A stretch of 64,000 nt of DNA from JASLEW01 sp963732005 (GCA_963732005.1 CAVSXT010000004.1:434001-498000); one strand, 5' to 3'; shown: positions 42,992 to 52,918, counted from the stretch's first letter. Made by a program: numbers and translations. The notes: generated by a model not told the origin, from the sequence alone.

Positions 42992-44074
42992 GTGCCCGAG
43001 CCGCAAGAGCCCAAAGTTGTCCCAGCCCTGGCCGAGACGCTGGCCCACCTGCTGAAGCTGCCGGGCGAGCTGGTCCTGCTGATTGTCAGAGGCATCTATC
43101 TGCGTTGGCGCCAGGCGGATCTGCAGCGGCGAAACGGCTTCCGGGTCGGTATCGTGCTGCTGCTCGGGCTCGGCAGCCTGGCATGGTCGCAAGAGCTCTA
43201 CCTGCCCTCGGTTCCCAGGCGAGACCTTGTCCGCTTGCTCGAGAATCACTGTTGGGTGACCTATGACCCAACCGGCATCGACCCACGCTCTGGCGCAGAG
43301 CCCACCGCCGCATCGATCCGTCGCGACCTGAGCCGCATCCGCTCCGCCGGGTTCACCGGCGTGGTCACCTTCAGCAGCCGCGGCAGCTTTGCGCGCATCC
43401 CGAGCATCGCCAAGACCGAGCAGCTCGCCGTCATCATGGGTGTATGGAGCCCTGGCGACGTCGGGGAGCTCAGGAATGCGATCTCGCAGCGAGAGTTCGC
43501 CGACGGCTACTGCGTCGGCCATGACGGCTTGGACAAGCGAGACGGCTATGTCCTCGAGGACCTCGGGAAGGCGATCGCGCTCCTCAAGAGAAGGACCAGG
43601 CGGCCGGTCACCACCTCGGAGGAGGTGCGCTTCTACCAGAACCCGGCCCTGCTCCGACTCGGGGACTGGCTGTTTCCAGATGCCCACTCCTCGCTGTTGG
43701 ATGCCGAGTCCCGCAGTCTGCAAGCGGGCTCGCAGCGGGCCACGGGCTCCATCGTGGTGCTCGCGAAAGAGATCTCCACCGCCTCTGCAGAAGCAGATCG
43801 GCCGCTCATGCTCAAGATGGTGGCCTTTCCCTGGAACGGGCTTGACGGTGCGTCGCTCGAGAGTCAGAGAGCTTGCTTCGATGACTTCCTGCAGGCGTTA
43901 CGGAGCCCGCAACAAGGGATCGCAGTGCGGCCCGCAGTCGTCATCCATAGCGCCTTCGATCTTCCCTGGAAACAGGGATATCCGTTCTATGAGTGGGATC
44001 CCTACACCGGAGTTCTCAACGCAGACGGCAGCCCGCGCCCGGCGGCGCGAGTCATCGCGGCGAGATGCCCGTGA
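42992..44074 (+). CDS. GH17-like exo-beta-1,3-glucanase-family membrane protein
   Basis: A 360-residue protein with a cytoplasmic basic N-terminus, one membrane helix (FRVGIVLLLGLGSLAW, about 50-66) and an outer TIM-barrel domain similar to GH17-like glucanases found next to beta-glucan synthases: VTYDPTGIDPRSGAEPTAAS, IRSAGFTGVVTFSSRGSFAR, VIMGVWSPGDVGELRNAIS, DGYCVGHDGL and RRPVTTSEEV. The GTG at 42992 follows GGGGA; a TTG at 42950 is an alternative. Its end overlaps the next gene, a family-2 glycosyltransferase broken by an IS, so the pair probably made and trimmed a cell-surface beta-glucan. Lower GC than the neighbours. Confidence 0.75.
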   Translation: MPEPQEPKVVPALAETLAHLLKLPGELVLLIVRGIYLRWRQADLQRRNGFRVGIVLLLGLGSLAWSQELYLPSVPRRDLVRLLENHCWVTYDPTGIDPRSGAEPTAASIRRDLSRIRSAGFTGVVTFSSRGSFARIPSIAKTEQLAVIMGVWSPGDVGELRNAISQREFADGYCVGHDGLDKRDGYVLEDLGKAIALLKRRTRRPVTTSEEVRFYQNPALLRLGDWLFPDAHSSLLDAESRSLQAGSQRATGSIVVLAKEISTASAEADRPLMLKMVAFPWNGLDGASLESQRACFDDFLQALRSPQQGIAVRPAVVIHSAFDLPWKQGYPFYEWDPYTGVLNADGSPRPAARVIAARCP

Positions 44075-44412
44075 CAGCCTCGTGGAGCAAACGGCCCGGC
44101 AAGCGCCGGCTGCTCGTGCTCCTCCCCCTGTTCCTGACCTCCGCGGTGGTGTGGACTATCGTCTTTCCATGGCTGCGGCGAGTTGACCTCGAGGATCCTG
44201 CCTTTGCGAGGTTCGCTCACCTCAACGCCGTGATCTGGGTGCTCATCCTCTGGTGGTCGTTTCATCATCTCAGTTTCCAGGTCGCCGCCTTGCTCAAACT
44301 GGCGGCGCCGCTTGACCCGGATACGCCGGCCGGCAACGTATCGTTTGCCATCTTCTACCTGACATGTGACGACTTCGATGCCGCGGCCTGCGCGTCGTGT
44401 TTGGCACAGGAC

Positions 44413-45918
44413 ACTGCTGTCCAAGAACGCCGTAGAGTCGGGCTTGAACTCGGGCTAAGTCATTGAAAATAAGAGGCTGGCCTCCCAGGGCGACGCACGT
44501 TCCGGGTTGAGGTCTCCTCCATTCCCCACTTTTCGTTAGCACCCGATTCGCAGCACCTCCGCTTCTGGTGCTCATGCCGGAAGCTGTCCAGGAACCGGCA
44601 GCGACAGCGCCAGCTGCTCGGCGGGCGGCAGCAGTGGCGGGGTCTCCAGGGGTTTCGCCAGCCAGTCGTGGAGGTCCCTATAGGTAAAGAGGTTGAGACG
44701 CAGCAGCGAAGCCAGGTTGGAGAGCGACCAGCCGGCGGTGGAGAGGAAGTGGAGCCACTTGAGCAGCAGCAGCGCGAGCAGTGCTGTCCAAAGCTGAATG
44801 CGCAGGGCGTTCTCGGTGGTGCCGACGAAGGTCTTGACCTTCAGGTTCTGCTTGAGCGCCTTGAAGAAGAGCTCGATCTGCCAGCGCTCGCGGTAGATAG
44901 CGGCGAGCGTCGTGGCGCCGAAGGCGAGGTGGTTGGTCAGCACCTCGATCTGGCGCTGCTGCTCGGCATCCCAGACGACGATGCGCCGCAGCCGGTCGGG
45001 GCACTTGGTCTCGGCGACGGTACCGGTGAGCAGGATGATCTCGTCGGCCAGGATGCGATGGCCTTGCGGCAGGTCGCGGGACTCCTCGACCGTATAGGCA
45101 GTCCCCTCTTTCATCCGGGTCACCCAAAAGACGCCCTGGCCGCACCACCGGCCGAAGAGGGCGAAGTCGGTGTAGCCGCGATCGACGACGACGATCGAGC
45201 CCGGCCGCAGCGGCGCCAGCCGGGCCGGCCGGATGTCATGCTGGCGGGCCTCGGTGAGGACGGCGAACTCCGGCAAGTAGTCGTCGTGGCTGAGCAGGAC
45301 GTGGAGTTTGACGCCGCCTTTGGCCTGGCGGAAATCGGCCCACGGGAACAGCGACAAGCACAAGCTGATCGTCGTCGAGTCCAGCGACAGCAGGCGGTTC
45401 TTGAAGCGGAAAGGATGCTTCTTCTCGCCCAGCACTCCCTGCTCGCGGAAGCGCTCGAGCACCTTCCAGAACAACGCCTCGAACATCGCCGCCGGCCGAT
45501 GCTGGTTGGCGTAGGCTAGCGTGGAGCGCCGGGGGGCGCTGTCGATGCCGACGTGCACGAGCTTACCCTCGCAGCAGGCGAGCCCATTGCAGATCTCCCG
45601 CAGCGAGTCGGCGCGCGCCAGTTGCGAGAAAAGCATGGCGACCAGGTGAGTCCAGGACGCGAAGCCCTTGGCATAGCGCTCGGCGCCGAACTTCCGCACC
45701 AAGCCGTGGAAGGTGTCGCGGGGGATCTGCTTGAGGAGTTGACTGAAGAGGCTGCCGACTCGTACCATCTGTCCACCCTCCGTTTTTTGTCTTGGCAGAC
45801 TTGGCCCAGGATACCCTGAGCCGGAACGGAGGGCCTACAACAACCTTATTTCATGCCAGGTTCTGGGGAAAAGTGACCGGTTGGGCGACTCTCAGATTTC
45901 CGATTTTGGACAAGAGTG
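44413..45918. mobile_element. IS4-family insertion sequence
   Basis: A 1506-bp element flanked by the direct repeat GGCACAGGAC (44403-44412 and 45919-45928), the long duplication typical of IS4-like elements. Its ends are imperfect inverted repeats (left ACTGCTGTCCAAGAA, right end complement ACTCTTGTCCAAAAT, 11 of 15 matching). It carries one intact transposase gene on the minus strand. Confidence 0.9.
44572..45768 (-). CDS. IS4-family transposase
   Basis: A 398-residue DDE transposase. N-terminal part with RYAKGFASWTHLVAMLFSQL, first Asp in RLLSLDSTTISLCL, second Asp in VVVDRGYTDFALF, and the Y-R-E-K signature YRERWQIELFFKALKQNL containing the catalytic Glu. The frame is intact with GGAGGGTGG before the ATG, so the element may be active. 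It has disrupted a glycosyltransferase gene lying in the opposite direction. Confidence 0.93.
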   Translation of the reverse strand: MVRVGSLFSQLLKQIPRDTFHGLVRKFGAERYAKGFASWTHLVAMLFSQLARADSLREICNGLACCEGKLVHVGIDSAPRRSTLAYANQHRPAAMFEALFWKVLERFREQGVLGEKKHPFRFKNRLLSLDSTTISLCLSLFPWADFRQAKGGVKLHVLLSHDDYLPEFAVLTEARQHDIRPARLAPLRPGSIVVVDRGYTDFALFGRWCGQGVFWVTRMKEGTAYTVEESRDLPQGHRILADEIILLTGTVAETKCPDRLRRIVVWDAEQQRQIEVLTNHLAFGATTLAAIYRERWQIELFFKALKQNLKVKTFVGTTENALRIQLWTALLALLLLKWLHFLSTAGWSLSNLASLLRLNLFTYRDLHDWLAKPLETPPLLPPAEQLALSLPVPGQLPA

Positions 45919-47191
45919 GGCACAGGACTACGATCCGGATCGCTTCAAAGTGCTGATCTGCGATGACAGCAGCGACCACCGCTTCATTGCCGAGATCGAT
46001 CGATTCGCGGTCAAGAACCCGCGGGCAAAATTGGTGCGGCGCCAAGACCGCAAGGGGTACAAGGCTGGGAATCTCAACCAGGCCTTCGTCAGCAAGGAGT
46101 GCGGCGACGTGGATTGGATCGTCGTCGTCGATGCCGATCAGAGGCTTCCCGAGAAGTATCTCGGGCAGCTCGGGCGGGCAGTCGCCGAGCTGCCAGAGGA
46201 GATCGCCTTCGCGCAGACCGGGCACGACCCGGCGGGCATCGCCGACCCCGCTTGCACCAGGTTTCAGGAAGCTCTGGAGACCGAGATACGCCTCTTCTAT
46301 GAGCGGGACCTCAGCTTGCGTCAGCAATGGGGCTTCCTGCCGGCGCTCGGTCACGGGCTGGCGGTGCGCAGCAGCTCATGGCGCGCGCTCGGCGGCTTTC
46401 CGGCGGTGGTGTCCGAGGACTACGCATTTGCGCTCGCGGTCAGCGGCAGCGGCCGGCGCGGGATCTATCTGGAAGAGATTCGATCGAGCGAGGCCTTTCC
46501 CAGGGATTTTAATGCCTTCGTGGTAAGGCTCCGCAAGTTCGCCGGCGGTTCGGCAGAGCTCATCACCACGGTTGTCTGGCGCTTTCTACGCGGGCGCGCC
46601 GCCGTCGTGGAGAAGCTCGACTTCGTGATGCTGCTGCTCTGGTATCCCCTTCTCCCGCTACTGCTGCTGAACGGTTTCCTGAGCGCGTACGTCTGCCACC
46701 ATTGGTGGGAGCTGCGAGTTTCGGCCCTTGACCCGATACTTCCGTACCTGTTTCTCTCGATGTTCCTCCTGACCATCCCCGTGATCGTCTCCGGGGCTCG
46801 CTCGACCGGGTCCGCGATACGCTACTGGTTCTGGTCGACTGCCGTTTACACTGCCGCGATTCCGACCGCGTCCTGGCATTTCCTGGTCCACCTGTTCAGG
46901 CGCCCCGTCTTCGAGCGGACTCCCAAGCGGGAGGGCGATGCGCCGCGGTTGGTGCTGGCGGGCGCCATGACTGCCCTGCTGGGACTACTCGCCATCGCTC
47001 TTTCGCTGCTATGGTGGTCGCCGTTCACCCCGCTCCTGGCTGCATACGGCACGGCCTACGCGGCTTTCCCGATCTTCCCCGCCCTGCACCGGCAAGGTGT
47101 GACGGGAAGGTTGGCGCGTCTGGTGGTCCTGGTGCCGGGGCTGTTGGTGCTGCTCGCGCTCTACACGATGTGGGTTTGGGCGAAGCTCTGA

Positions 47192-47404
47192 GCCGGTCGG
47201 GCCTAGTCGGCGGGCGGGCTGTCAGCGGCATGGTCGAGTGCGCGCTACACGGCCGACGTCGAGAACCGGCGCGCTGCCGGTGGGCGGCGGGCGTTCCTGC
47301 TGGCCTCGCAGCCGGGCCTGGTGCTGCGCGAGGCTGGCCCCTCGCTCCGGCCAAGGTGGTCACATTCCGTGACTAATGCCGGCTAGCCTGGAGAGTTACC
47401 TGGT
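47192..47404. other. Gene-free stretch after the glycosyltransferase
   Basis: GC-rich, with no frame that has a start signal or recognisable product, and no clear terminator. Confidence 0.3.
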
Positions 47405-47548
47405 CTAGCAGCACTTGACGCGAGGGGTAGTTACCGTAATACAGATGGTTACGGATCCGGCGGCGGCGGCGAAAGAAAGCTCTTGGTTGCTCAGGCTGAG
47501 CAGCGTATCCTTGTTCAACCGCAGTTTCGTAATCGTGGTCGCTTTCAC
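47405..47548 (-). CDS. Candidate lanthipeptide-type precursor peptide with C-terminal Cys-Cys
   Basis: A 47-residue peptide starting at GTG 47548 after AAAGGA. The leader contains TKLRLNKDTLLSLSNQEL, matching the L-x-L-[SN]-K-[ED]-[ST]-L motif of the peptides at 7384 and 18301, and is followed by an alanine run and Gly that resembles a cleavage site (AAAAG). The core SVTICITVTTPRVKCC has five Ser/Thr and three Cys, a composition typical of lanthipeptides. Its DNA is AT-richer than its surroundings. It is 60 bases downstream of a YciI-like gene in the same direction; no modification gene is adjacent. Confidence 0.7.
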   Translation of the reverse strand: MKATTITKLRLNKDTLLSLSNQELSFAAAAGSVTICITVTTPRVKCC

Positions 47549-47608
47549 TTTGAATTCCTTTCTATTTTCTGCGGCCCACCGCGGGCTGCAGCTCGCCTTG
47601 ACGAAAGT

Positions 47609-47902
47609 CTATTGGATCTGATCCTTGCCGACGATGGGCGCCAGGCCCTCTTTCCATTCACGGATGTGCCACTTGCCGATCACCCCGCCGAGCACGAAGG
47701 GGTCGCCGCGCACGAACTCCTCAGCGGCCTCGCGGCTGGTGAAGATCGCCATCGCTCCCTCGGCGGGGTTGGTGAACGGTCCAGTCATCAGGAGCGTCCC
47801 CTGAGCTTGAAACTCGAGATTCCGCGCCCGATGTCCAGGGAAGAGCTGGGGAGCCTTGGCCAGGCCCCCGTCCGCGAGCTCGTAGAGGAGGACGTATTTC
47901 AT
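47609..47902 (-). CDS. YciI-like protein
   Basis: A 97-residue protein of the YCII-related alpha/beta fold: MKYVLLYELADGGL, FPGHRARNLEFQAQGTLLMT, GPFTNPAEGAMAIFTSREAA and GDPFVLGGVIGKWHIREWKE. The conserved His (FPGHRA) and Asp (GDPF) of the family are present. Members act as small hydrolases or dehydrochlorinase-like enzymes, often with unknown substrates. No strong ribosome site is seen before the ATG. Confidence 0.85.
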   Translation of the reverse strand: MKYVLLYELADGGLAKAPQLFPGHRARNLEFQAQGTLLMTGPFTNPAEGAMAIFTSREAAEEFVRGDPFVLGGVIGKWHIREWKEGLAPIVGKDQIQ

Positions 47903-48131
47903 ACGGCTGCACAGCTTATCAAGCTCGAATCAGCAGGTGAAGACCGCGCCGTTACCGCCCGCTCTGCCCGGCAAGCCCTCCCTGGCCAGTACAGGTGGCC
48001 CCAGGTTCCGATAAATACCGCCCCTGGGGTATCGCGCAGTATTTGCTGAGAGCGTACAATCGCTGCTTGGCCCACTGCCCGCCGCGAAGGTTCATCGCAC
48101 CGCGGGAGACTCGCAGGAAAGGAGAGAGAAG

Positions 48132-48512
48132 ATGAGGCTCCGATTCGCTCTGCTCTGCGGTTTCGCCCTGCTCTTGGTTGGCGGCGTTGCCGCCGCCGCC
48201 ACCCCTGCCGAGGCGCCAGCAGCGGCCTCTGCCGCGCCGCCTGCCAGCGCCTCCCCGGCGGCATGCAGCCTCTCGCTGTCCGTCATCAGCACGAGCCCGG
48301 CGAGCCTGAGCTCGCCATGGCTCGATCCGGCGCCGCTCTTGCTCAGTACGACCTGCGGCGCGTGCAGCAAGAGCCCTTGCGTGGGTGCCATCTACGGCCA
48401 GACCTGCATCCTGCAGGGGAGGGAGGGGTACGGCAACTGCATCACCCCTTATGGCAACGAGTGCTCGAACGGCCAGCCCCAGTGCCAGTGCTGGTTCGGC
48501 CCTCTGCCGTAG
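48132..48512 (+). CDS. Small secreted Cys-rich protein
   Basis: A 126-residue protein with a signal peptide (LRFALLCGFALLLVGGVAAA), an Ala/Pro/Ser linker, then a Cys-rich C-terminal domain (CGACSKSPCVG, QTCILQG, NCITPYGNECS, PQCQCW; eight or nine Cys) that is probably disulfide-bonded. ATG after AAAGGAGAG. No family or function can be named. It could be a secreted structural or binding peptide. Confidence 0.7.
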   Translation: MRLRFALLCGFALLLVGGVAAAATPAEAPAAASAAPPASASPAACSLSLSVISTSPASLSSPWLDPAPLLLSTTCGACSKSPCVGAIYGQTCILQGREGYGNCITPYGNECSNGQPQCQCWFGPLP

Positions 48513-48609
48513 CCCGCTGACGCCGTGTGCCTGCCGCTGGCGGCGGCGAGCACCTCGCGCGAAGCTCCCGTGACACGCACGAGGGCTTCGTCGCCGCCAT
48601 GAGTCCCGA

Positions 48610-51600
48610 TCAGGCCGGTTCGGAGAGGCCGCGCAGCTCGACGGTCGAGAAGCCCTGCTGCTTGACGACGATGATCTGCTGGGCGAATTCGTCTCGCAGC
48701 TCGGGGATGTGGGTGATGACGCCGACCATGCGGCCGCCGACGCGGAGACTCTGCAGGGTCTCCGAGACCAGCGCCAGGGTGTCGGGGTCGAGGGTGCCGA
48801 AACCCTCGTCGATGAAGAGGCTGTCGAGGTTCACCGCACCCACGGCGCGCTGCACTTGGTCGCTCAGCTCCAGCGCGAGGGCCAGCGAGGTGAGGAATGT
48901 CTCGCCGCCACTCAGGGTGTCGCTGATGCGCATCTCGTCGGCGTTGTCGTGGTCGACGACGCGGATCTCGTCGTCGCGGAACCGCAGTGAGTAACGCTCC
49001 CCGGTCAAGGTCATCAGCCGCGCCGAGGCGCCTCGCACCAGCTCGGTGAACACCTCCTGCAGCAGGTAAGCCTGGAAATTGTCGCTGCGCAGATCGCCAG
49101 CGAGGTGCTCGTGCACATGCAGGGAGGCCGCCTCGAGGCGCAGTTTCTCACGCAGCTCCTGCAGGCGTGCGAGGCGCTCCTTCATGCGCCCGATCTGCTC
49201 TTCGAGCGTCTTGCCCCGGCCGAGGGCGGCTTCCACCTCGGCGGTGACGTCCGCCGCCAGCTTCTCGACCGCGGCCAGCTGCTGGTCGGACACTCGCTCC
49301 GTCCCCAGCTCGGCGCCGAGCGCGGCGAGGCGTTCCTCGACGGCGTGGCTGTCCTGCAGGTGGCGCTGGATCTGCTCCTGGAGGCGGGTGACAACGGCTT
49401 CGTCGAGGCCGGCCTGGCGCACGGCGGCCTCGTCTTGGAAACCGGCGCGCACGATCTCCCGGTCGCGGCTCTCCGCTCGCTGGAGGACTTCCTGCAGCGC
49501 GGCCAGCGCCGCCTCGGCGATGAGCCGATGGGCCTCCTGGGTGGTGGCCGCGCGGTTCCTGGAACCTGCCTCCTCCTCGGCAGCGGTTTTCAGGCCGGTT
49601 TCGAGCTGCTGGATCTGCTCCTCCAGCGCGACGGCCTCGGCGGCCGGGTCGTCGGCACGGGTGACGGCATGGATCTCGGCCTGCAAGGCGGTGAGCCGCT
49701 GCCGGCTCGCGGCTCGCTCCTCCTCCAGCCGCTGGCGTGACTCTGCCTTTTCGCCGAGCCGCTCGCGCGCCGTGGTCTCGACGGCCCTGGCCTTGTCCAG
49801 GGCGACTTCGGCCGTTGCCTGTTGCGCCTGGGCCGCGGCGCTCGCCTTGCGGCTCATGGCGAGCGCCGCGATCTGCCTTTCGATCCATGCCTCGACCACG
49901 CCGCCACCTCGCGGAGCGCGCTTCCTGCCGAGCGCTCGCAGGATCGCCGTCTCGCCGGCAGTCACGCCGGCCTGCAGCTCGGCGCAGCGCGCCGCCAGCT
50001 CGGTCAAGCCCTGCCGTGCGGCGAGCAGTTTTGCCGCCTCCCCGGTGAGCGCCACCTCGCCCTGGCGAGCGAGCGCGTCGGCCGCCGCCTGCTTCTCGCG
50101 GGCGGCTTTGAACGCGGCCCTGGCCGCTGCGACCTCGGGCGCCAGCTCGACCGCGGGCGGCGTGTCGACCAGCTGCAAGCACACCGGACACGGTTGGCCC
50201 GGCACCAGCTCCTCACGCAGATGATTGGCCTCGTTGAGGCTGATGGCGCGATGCAGCGCCTCCTCGGCGGCCGCGACGGCGCGCTGCGCCTTCGCCGCTG
50301 CCTTCCCGGCCGATGCGGCCCGTGGCTTCAGCTGCTCGACCGCCGTCGCATGCTCGGCCGCCTCCTGCTGCTTGCGGGTGAGCTCGGCCTGGCGCTCCGC
50401 CGCGATCCTGCGGGCGGCGCCGAGCTCGACGGCGCGGTCGCGCTCGCTCTGCAGCAGATCGTCGAGCTCGGGGTCGTAGCCGGCGGCCTCGGCGCGCTGG
50501 CGCGCCGCAGCGACGGCAGCTTGCTGCTCGGCCTGCGCCGCCAGCGCCGACGCGAGCGTCGCCGCCAGCGCGGACCGTTCGCCTTCCAGGGCCGCAAGGT
50601 CCCGCGTCTGCCGCTCGATCGCCGCCGCGAGCTGTCCTCTCTCGGGCAGACGCCCGAGCACCTGATGCAGGCGAGCGATCTGCGCCCGCAGCTTCCTGAT
50701 CGCCTTGGCGGCTTTCTCCGCCGCCTGCAGCGCGGCGGCCTTCGCTTGCGCATCCTGTTGCGCGGCGTCATTGTGGGCCTTCGCCTCGTCAGCCGCCCGG
50801 GTCGCGGTCTGCGCGGCGGCGAAAGCGCGCGCCGCCTCGTCGAGCAGGGGCAGCAGGGGCGCCGCCCGCGCCGCCGCCTCGATCCTCGCCTGTTCGAGCC
50901 TCACCTGCCGGGCCTGCTGCTGGAAGTCGGCTCGCCTGGTCTCGACCTGGCGCAGCTCCCGGGTCTTCGCATGCAGGCCCTGCGCTCGCACCAGCGCGGT
51001 CCGGACGTCGTCGCGCCGCTGCCGCGACACCGCGAGCGATGCGACGACGCGGGCGTGCTGCGCCTCCAGCGTGGCCAGGGCAGCGTCGTCGATTCCCGCG
51101 TACTCGTCGGTCAGGACCCGGCGCAGCGACTCGACGGTTCCTCGTTTGAGGGCGGACAGGCGCTGCGCCTGTTCACGCATGCGCTCGTACACGTCGAGGC
51201 GCAGCAGCGTGCGCAGCATGCTCCGCCGGTCGCGCGGCGGCGCCTTGAGAAAACGGGCGAACTCGCCCTGCGGCAGCACCACGGCTTGCATGAAGGCGGC
51301 GGCCCCGAGCCCGAGGATCTGTACCACTCGATCCGTCGCGGTGCGCACCTGGTCGGCCAGGTTCTCGAAGGAGCCGCTCGCGCCGCGCTCCTCCAGGCGG
51401 ACCATGTGCGCGCCATTGCGCCGCAGGGTGCGAGCGATGCGGTAGCGGCTGGCGCCGACGCCGAAGTCCAGCACCACGGTGACCCGGTCGCGCGCCGCCG
51501 AGATCATCTCGGTGCGGTTCTGCAGGTTCACTCGCGGGATCTCGCCGTAGAGCGCGAAGATGATCGCATCGAGGAGGGTCGACTTGCCGGCGCCCGTGGG

Positions 51601-51696
51601 CCCCGAGATCGCGAACAGCTCGAGCCTGCGGAAGTCGACCTGCTGCTTCTCCCGGAAGCAGGCGAGACCCTCGATGGCGAGATGGATGGGGCGCAA
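48610..51696 (-). CDS. sbcC: Exonuclease subunit SbcC
   Basis: A 1028-residue SMC/Rad50-like ATPase. Walker A is in ISGPTGAGKSTLLDAIIFAL near the N-terminus, a long coiled coil surrounds the zinc hook PGQPCPVCLQL at about residue 500, and the C-terminus has the signature LSGGETFLTSLALALEL and Walker B LFIDEGFGTLD. With SbcD it forms the Mre11/Rad50-type nuclease that opens hairpins and blocked DNA ends. TTG start at 51696 lies two bases after the sbcD stop, giving tight coupling; an open frame extends further upstream only as a shadow of sbcD. Confidence 0.95.
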   Translation of the reverse strand: MRPIHLAIEGLACFREKQQVDFRRLELFAISGPTGAGKSTLLDAIIFALYGEIPRVNLQNRTEMISAARDRVTVVLDFGVGASRYRIARTLRRNGAHMVRLEERGASGSFENLADQVRTATDRVVQILGLGAAAFMQAVVLPQGEFARFLKAPPRDRRSMLRTLLRLDVYERMREQAQRLSALKRGTVESLRRVLTDEYAGIDDAALATLEAQHARVVASLAVSRQRRDDVRTALVRAQGLHAKTRELRQVETRRADFQQQARQVRLEQARIEAAARAAPLLPLLDEAARAFAAAQTATRAADEAKAHNDAAQQDAQAKAAALQAAEKAAKAIRKLRAQIARLHQVLGRLPERGQLAAAIERQTRDLAALEGERSALAATLASALAAQAEQQAAVAAARQRAEAAGYDPELDDLLQSERDRAVELGAARRIAAERQAELTRKQQEAAEHATAVEQLKPRAASAGKAAAKAQRAVAAAEEALHRAISLNEANHLREELVPGQPCPVCLQLVDTPPAVELAPEVAAARAAFKAAREKQAAADALARQGEVALTGEAAKLLAARQGLTELAARCAELQAGVTAGETAILRALGRKRAPRGGGVVEAWIERQIAALAMSRKASAAAQAQQATAEVALDKARAVETTARERLGEKAESRQRLEEERAASRQRLTALQAEIHAVTRADDPAAEAVALEEQIQQLETGLKTAAEEEAGSRNRAATTQEAHRLIAEAALAALQEVLQRAESRDREIVRAGFQDEAAVRQAGLDEAVVTRLQEQIQRHLQDSHAVEERLAALGAELGTERVSDQQLAAVEKLAADVTAEVEAALGRGKTLEEQIGRMKERLARLQELREKLRLEAASLHVHEHLAGDLRSDNFQAYLLQEVFTELVRGASARLMTLTGERYSLRFRDDEIRVVDHDNADEMRISDTLSGGETFLTSLALALELSDQVQRAVGAVNLDSLFIDEGFGTLDPDTLALVSETLQSLRVGGRMVGVITHIPELRDEFAQQIIVVKQQGFSTVELRGLSEPA

Positions 51697-51698
51697 GG

Positions 51699-52853
51699 CT
51701 AACCTTCCCCGGATACCTGATCGTAAAGATCCTGAAACGTATCCAGGACAGCCAACTTCGCCGCCTGCCCGTGGACGCGGAAGTGGTAGGCGGCGTAGTG
51801 CCCCACCGGCGGCAATCCGGTTTCCAGCGGGCGCTCCGACGGTTCGTCGGTCTCGGGGAGCTCGGCGCGCACGACCAGCGCATTGGGCAGCAGCTCGCGG
51901 ACCTTGCGGTTGAGATCGGGGTCCCTTGCCGTCAGCGGCACCGTGACCCGCAGCCAGCCCTTGCGATAGCGGTCCGCGGTCGCCTCGAGCTCCGCCAGCG
52001 AGGCGCGCAGATCGAGCAGCGGCTGCCCTCCCTCGTAGGGCACCAGCTCGACCGTGCCGCGTTTGCCGGGTGACGCTGTGACGACATTGAAAGTTTTTTC
52101 CTCGCCGGCCTCGCCGAAGTCGAGCTGGATCAGCGATCCGGCGTAATAGGTGGGCACCCGGACGTCGACCTGTTGCGGCTTGTGCAGGTGGCCGAGAGCG
52201 ACGTAGCTCGCCGCCCGCGGCAGCGCCTCTGGCGAGGCGGCCCAATCCTCGGCGATGTGCACGCGGCGCTCCGAGTCGCCGAACAGGGCGCCCTCCAGGT
52301 GCGTGTGCGCCATCAGGAGATTGACGGCGTCCCGCCGGAAGGCGCCGCACAGGTCGCGCACCGCGAGCTCGAACATGCGCGCGTATTGCCGGCGCGCGCT
52401 CTCCTCCTCGCCTACCAGGTCCAGCGCCGACACCCAGGCGCCGGGGGATGCGAACGGCAGCGCCGCGACCACCGCCTTTTCGCCGCTGCGGGTCTCGATC
52501 ATCCGGCTGCCGCCGCGCGCGGCGGACCTTGGGCGGCCGACGATCTGGACGCTGGCGAGCTCGGTGAGCAGGGAACGCGCGTCCAAGCGCGCCGGGTCGT
52601 CGTGGTTGCCGGCGATGATCAGCATCTGCGCGCCGGCCCGGCCGACGCGCAGCATGAACCGGTTCACCAGCTGCTCGGCTTCCGCCGGTGGATTGCGGCT
52701 TTCGAACACGTCGCCGGTGTGGAGAACGAGGTCGATCGCTTCCCGCTCGACGAAAGCCGCGAGGTGTTCGAGCACCGCCGCCAGCTCGTCGAGGCGCTGC
52801 AGCCCCTTCCATCGGCGGCCGACGTGCCAGTCGCTGGTGTGGACGATCCTCAA
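51699..52853 (-). CDS. sbcD: Exonuclease subunit SbcD
   Basis: A 384-residue calcineurin-like phosphoesterase. Metal-binding motifs in order: HTSDWHVG, VLHTGDVFES, IIAGNHDDP, LMAHTHLEG and VALGHLHKPQ. It is the Mn-dependent nuclease partner of SbcC encoded immediately downstream. The start is TTG at 52853, set by the family N-terminus (RIVHTSDWH); the ribosome site is poor. Confidence 0.95.
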   Translation of the reverse strand: MRIVHTSDWHVGRRWKGLQRLDELAAVLEHLAAFVEREAIDLVLHTGDVFESRNPPAEAEQLVNRFMLRVGRAGAQMLIIAGNHDDPARLDARSLLTELASVQIVGRPRSAARGGSRMIETRSGEKAVVAALPFASPGAWVSALDLVGEEESARRQYARMFELAVRDLCGAFRRDAVNLLMAHTHLEGALFGDSERRVHIAEDWAASPEALPRAASYVALGHLHKPQQVDVRVPTYYAGSLIQLDFGEAGEEKTFNVVTASPGKRGTVELVPYEGGQPLLDLRASLAELEATADRYRKGWLRVTVPLTARDPDLNRKVRELLPNALVVRAELPETDEPSERPLETGLPPVGHYAAYHFRVHGQAAKLAVLDTFQDLYDQVSGEG

Positions 52854-52918
52854 GGTGGGCTTTCAGGCGTCCGCGCCGCGCGCCGTGGCGGCAGGGGCGG
52901 CGCTCCTGGCGGCGCAGT

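Larger units (their letters stand above)
44065..47191 (+). pseudogene. Membrane family-2 glycosyltransferase split by an IS4-type element
   Basis: Bases 44065-44412 encode an N-terminal double-TM region (LLVLLPLFLTSAVVWTIVFP, then AVIWVLILWWSFHHL) and the start of the GT-A domain, ending in CLAQD. Bases 45929-47191 continue YDPDRFKVLICDDSSD, VDWIVVVDADQRLP (D-x-D), GFLPALGHGLAVRSSSWRAL, VVSEDYAFALAV (ED) and a C-terminal bundle of about six TMs. Removing the IS and one 10-bp repeat restores a 536-residue beta-glucan/cellulose synthase-like enzyme in perfect frame. It overlaps the GH17-like gene by ten bases. The C-terminal part alone lacks the first TMs and is unlikely to work. Confidence 0.88.
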
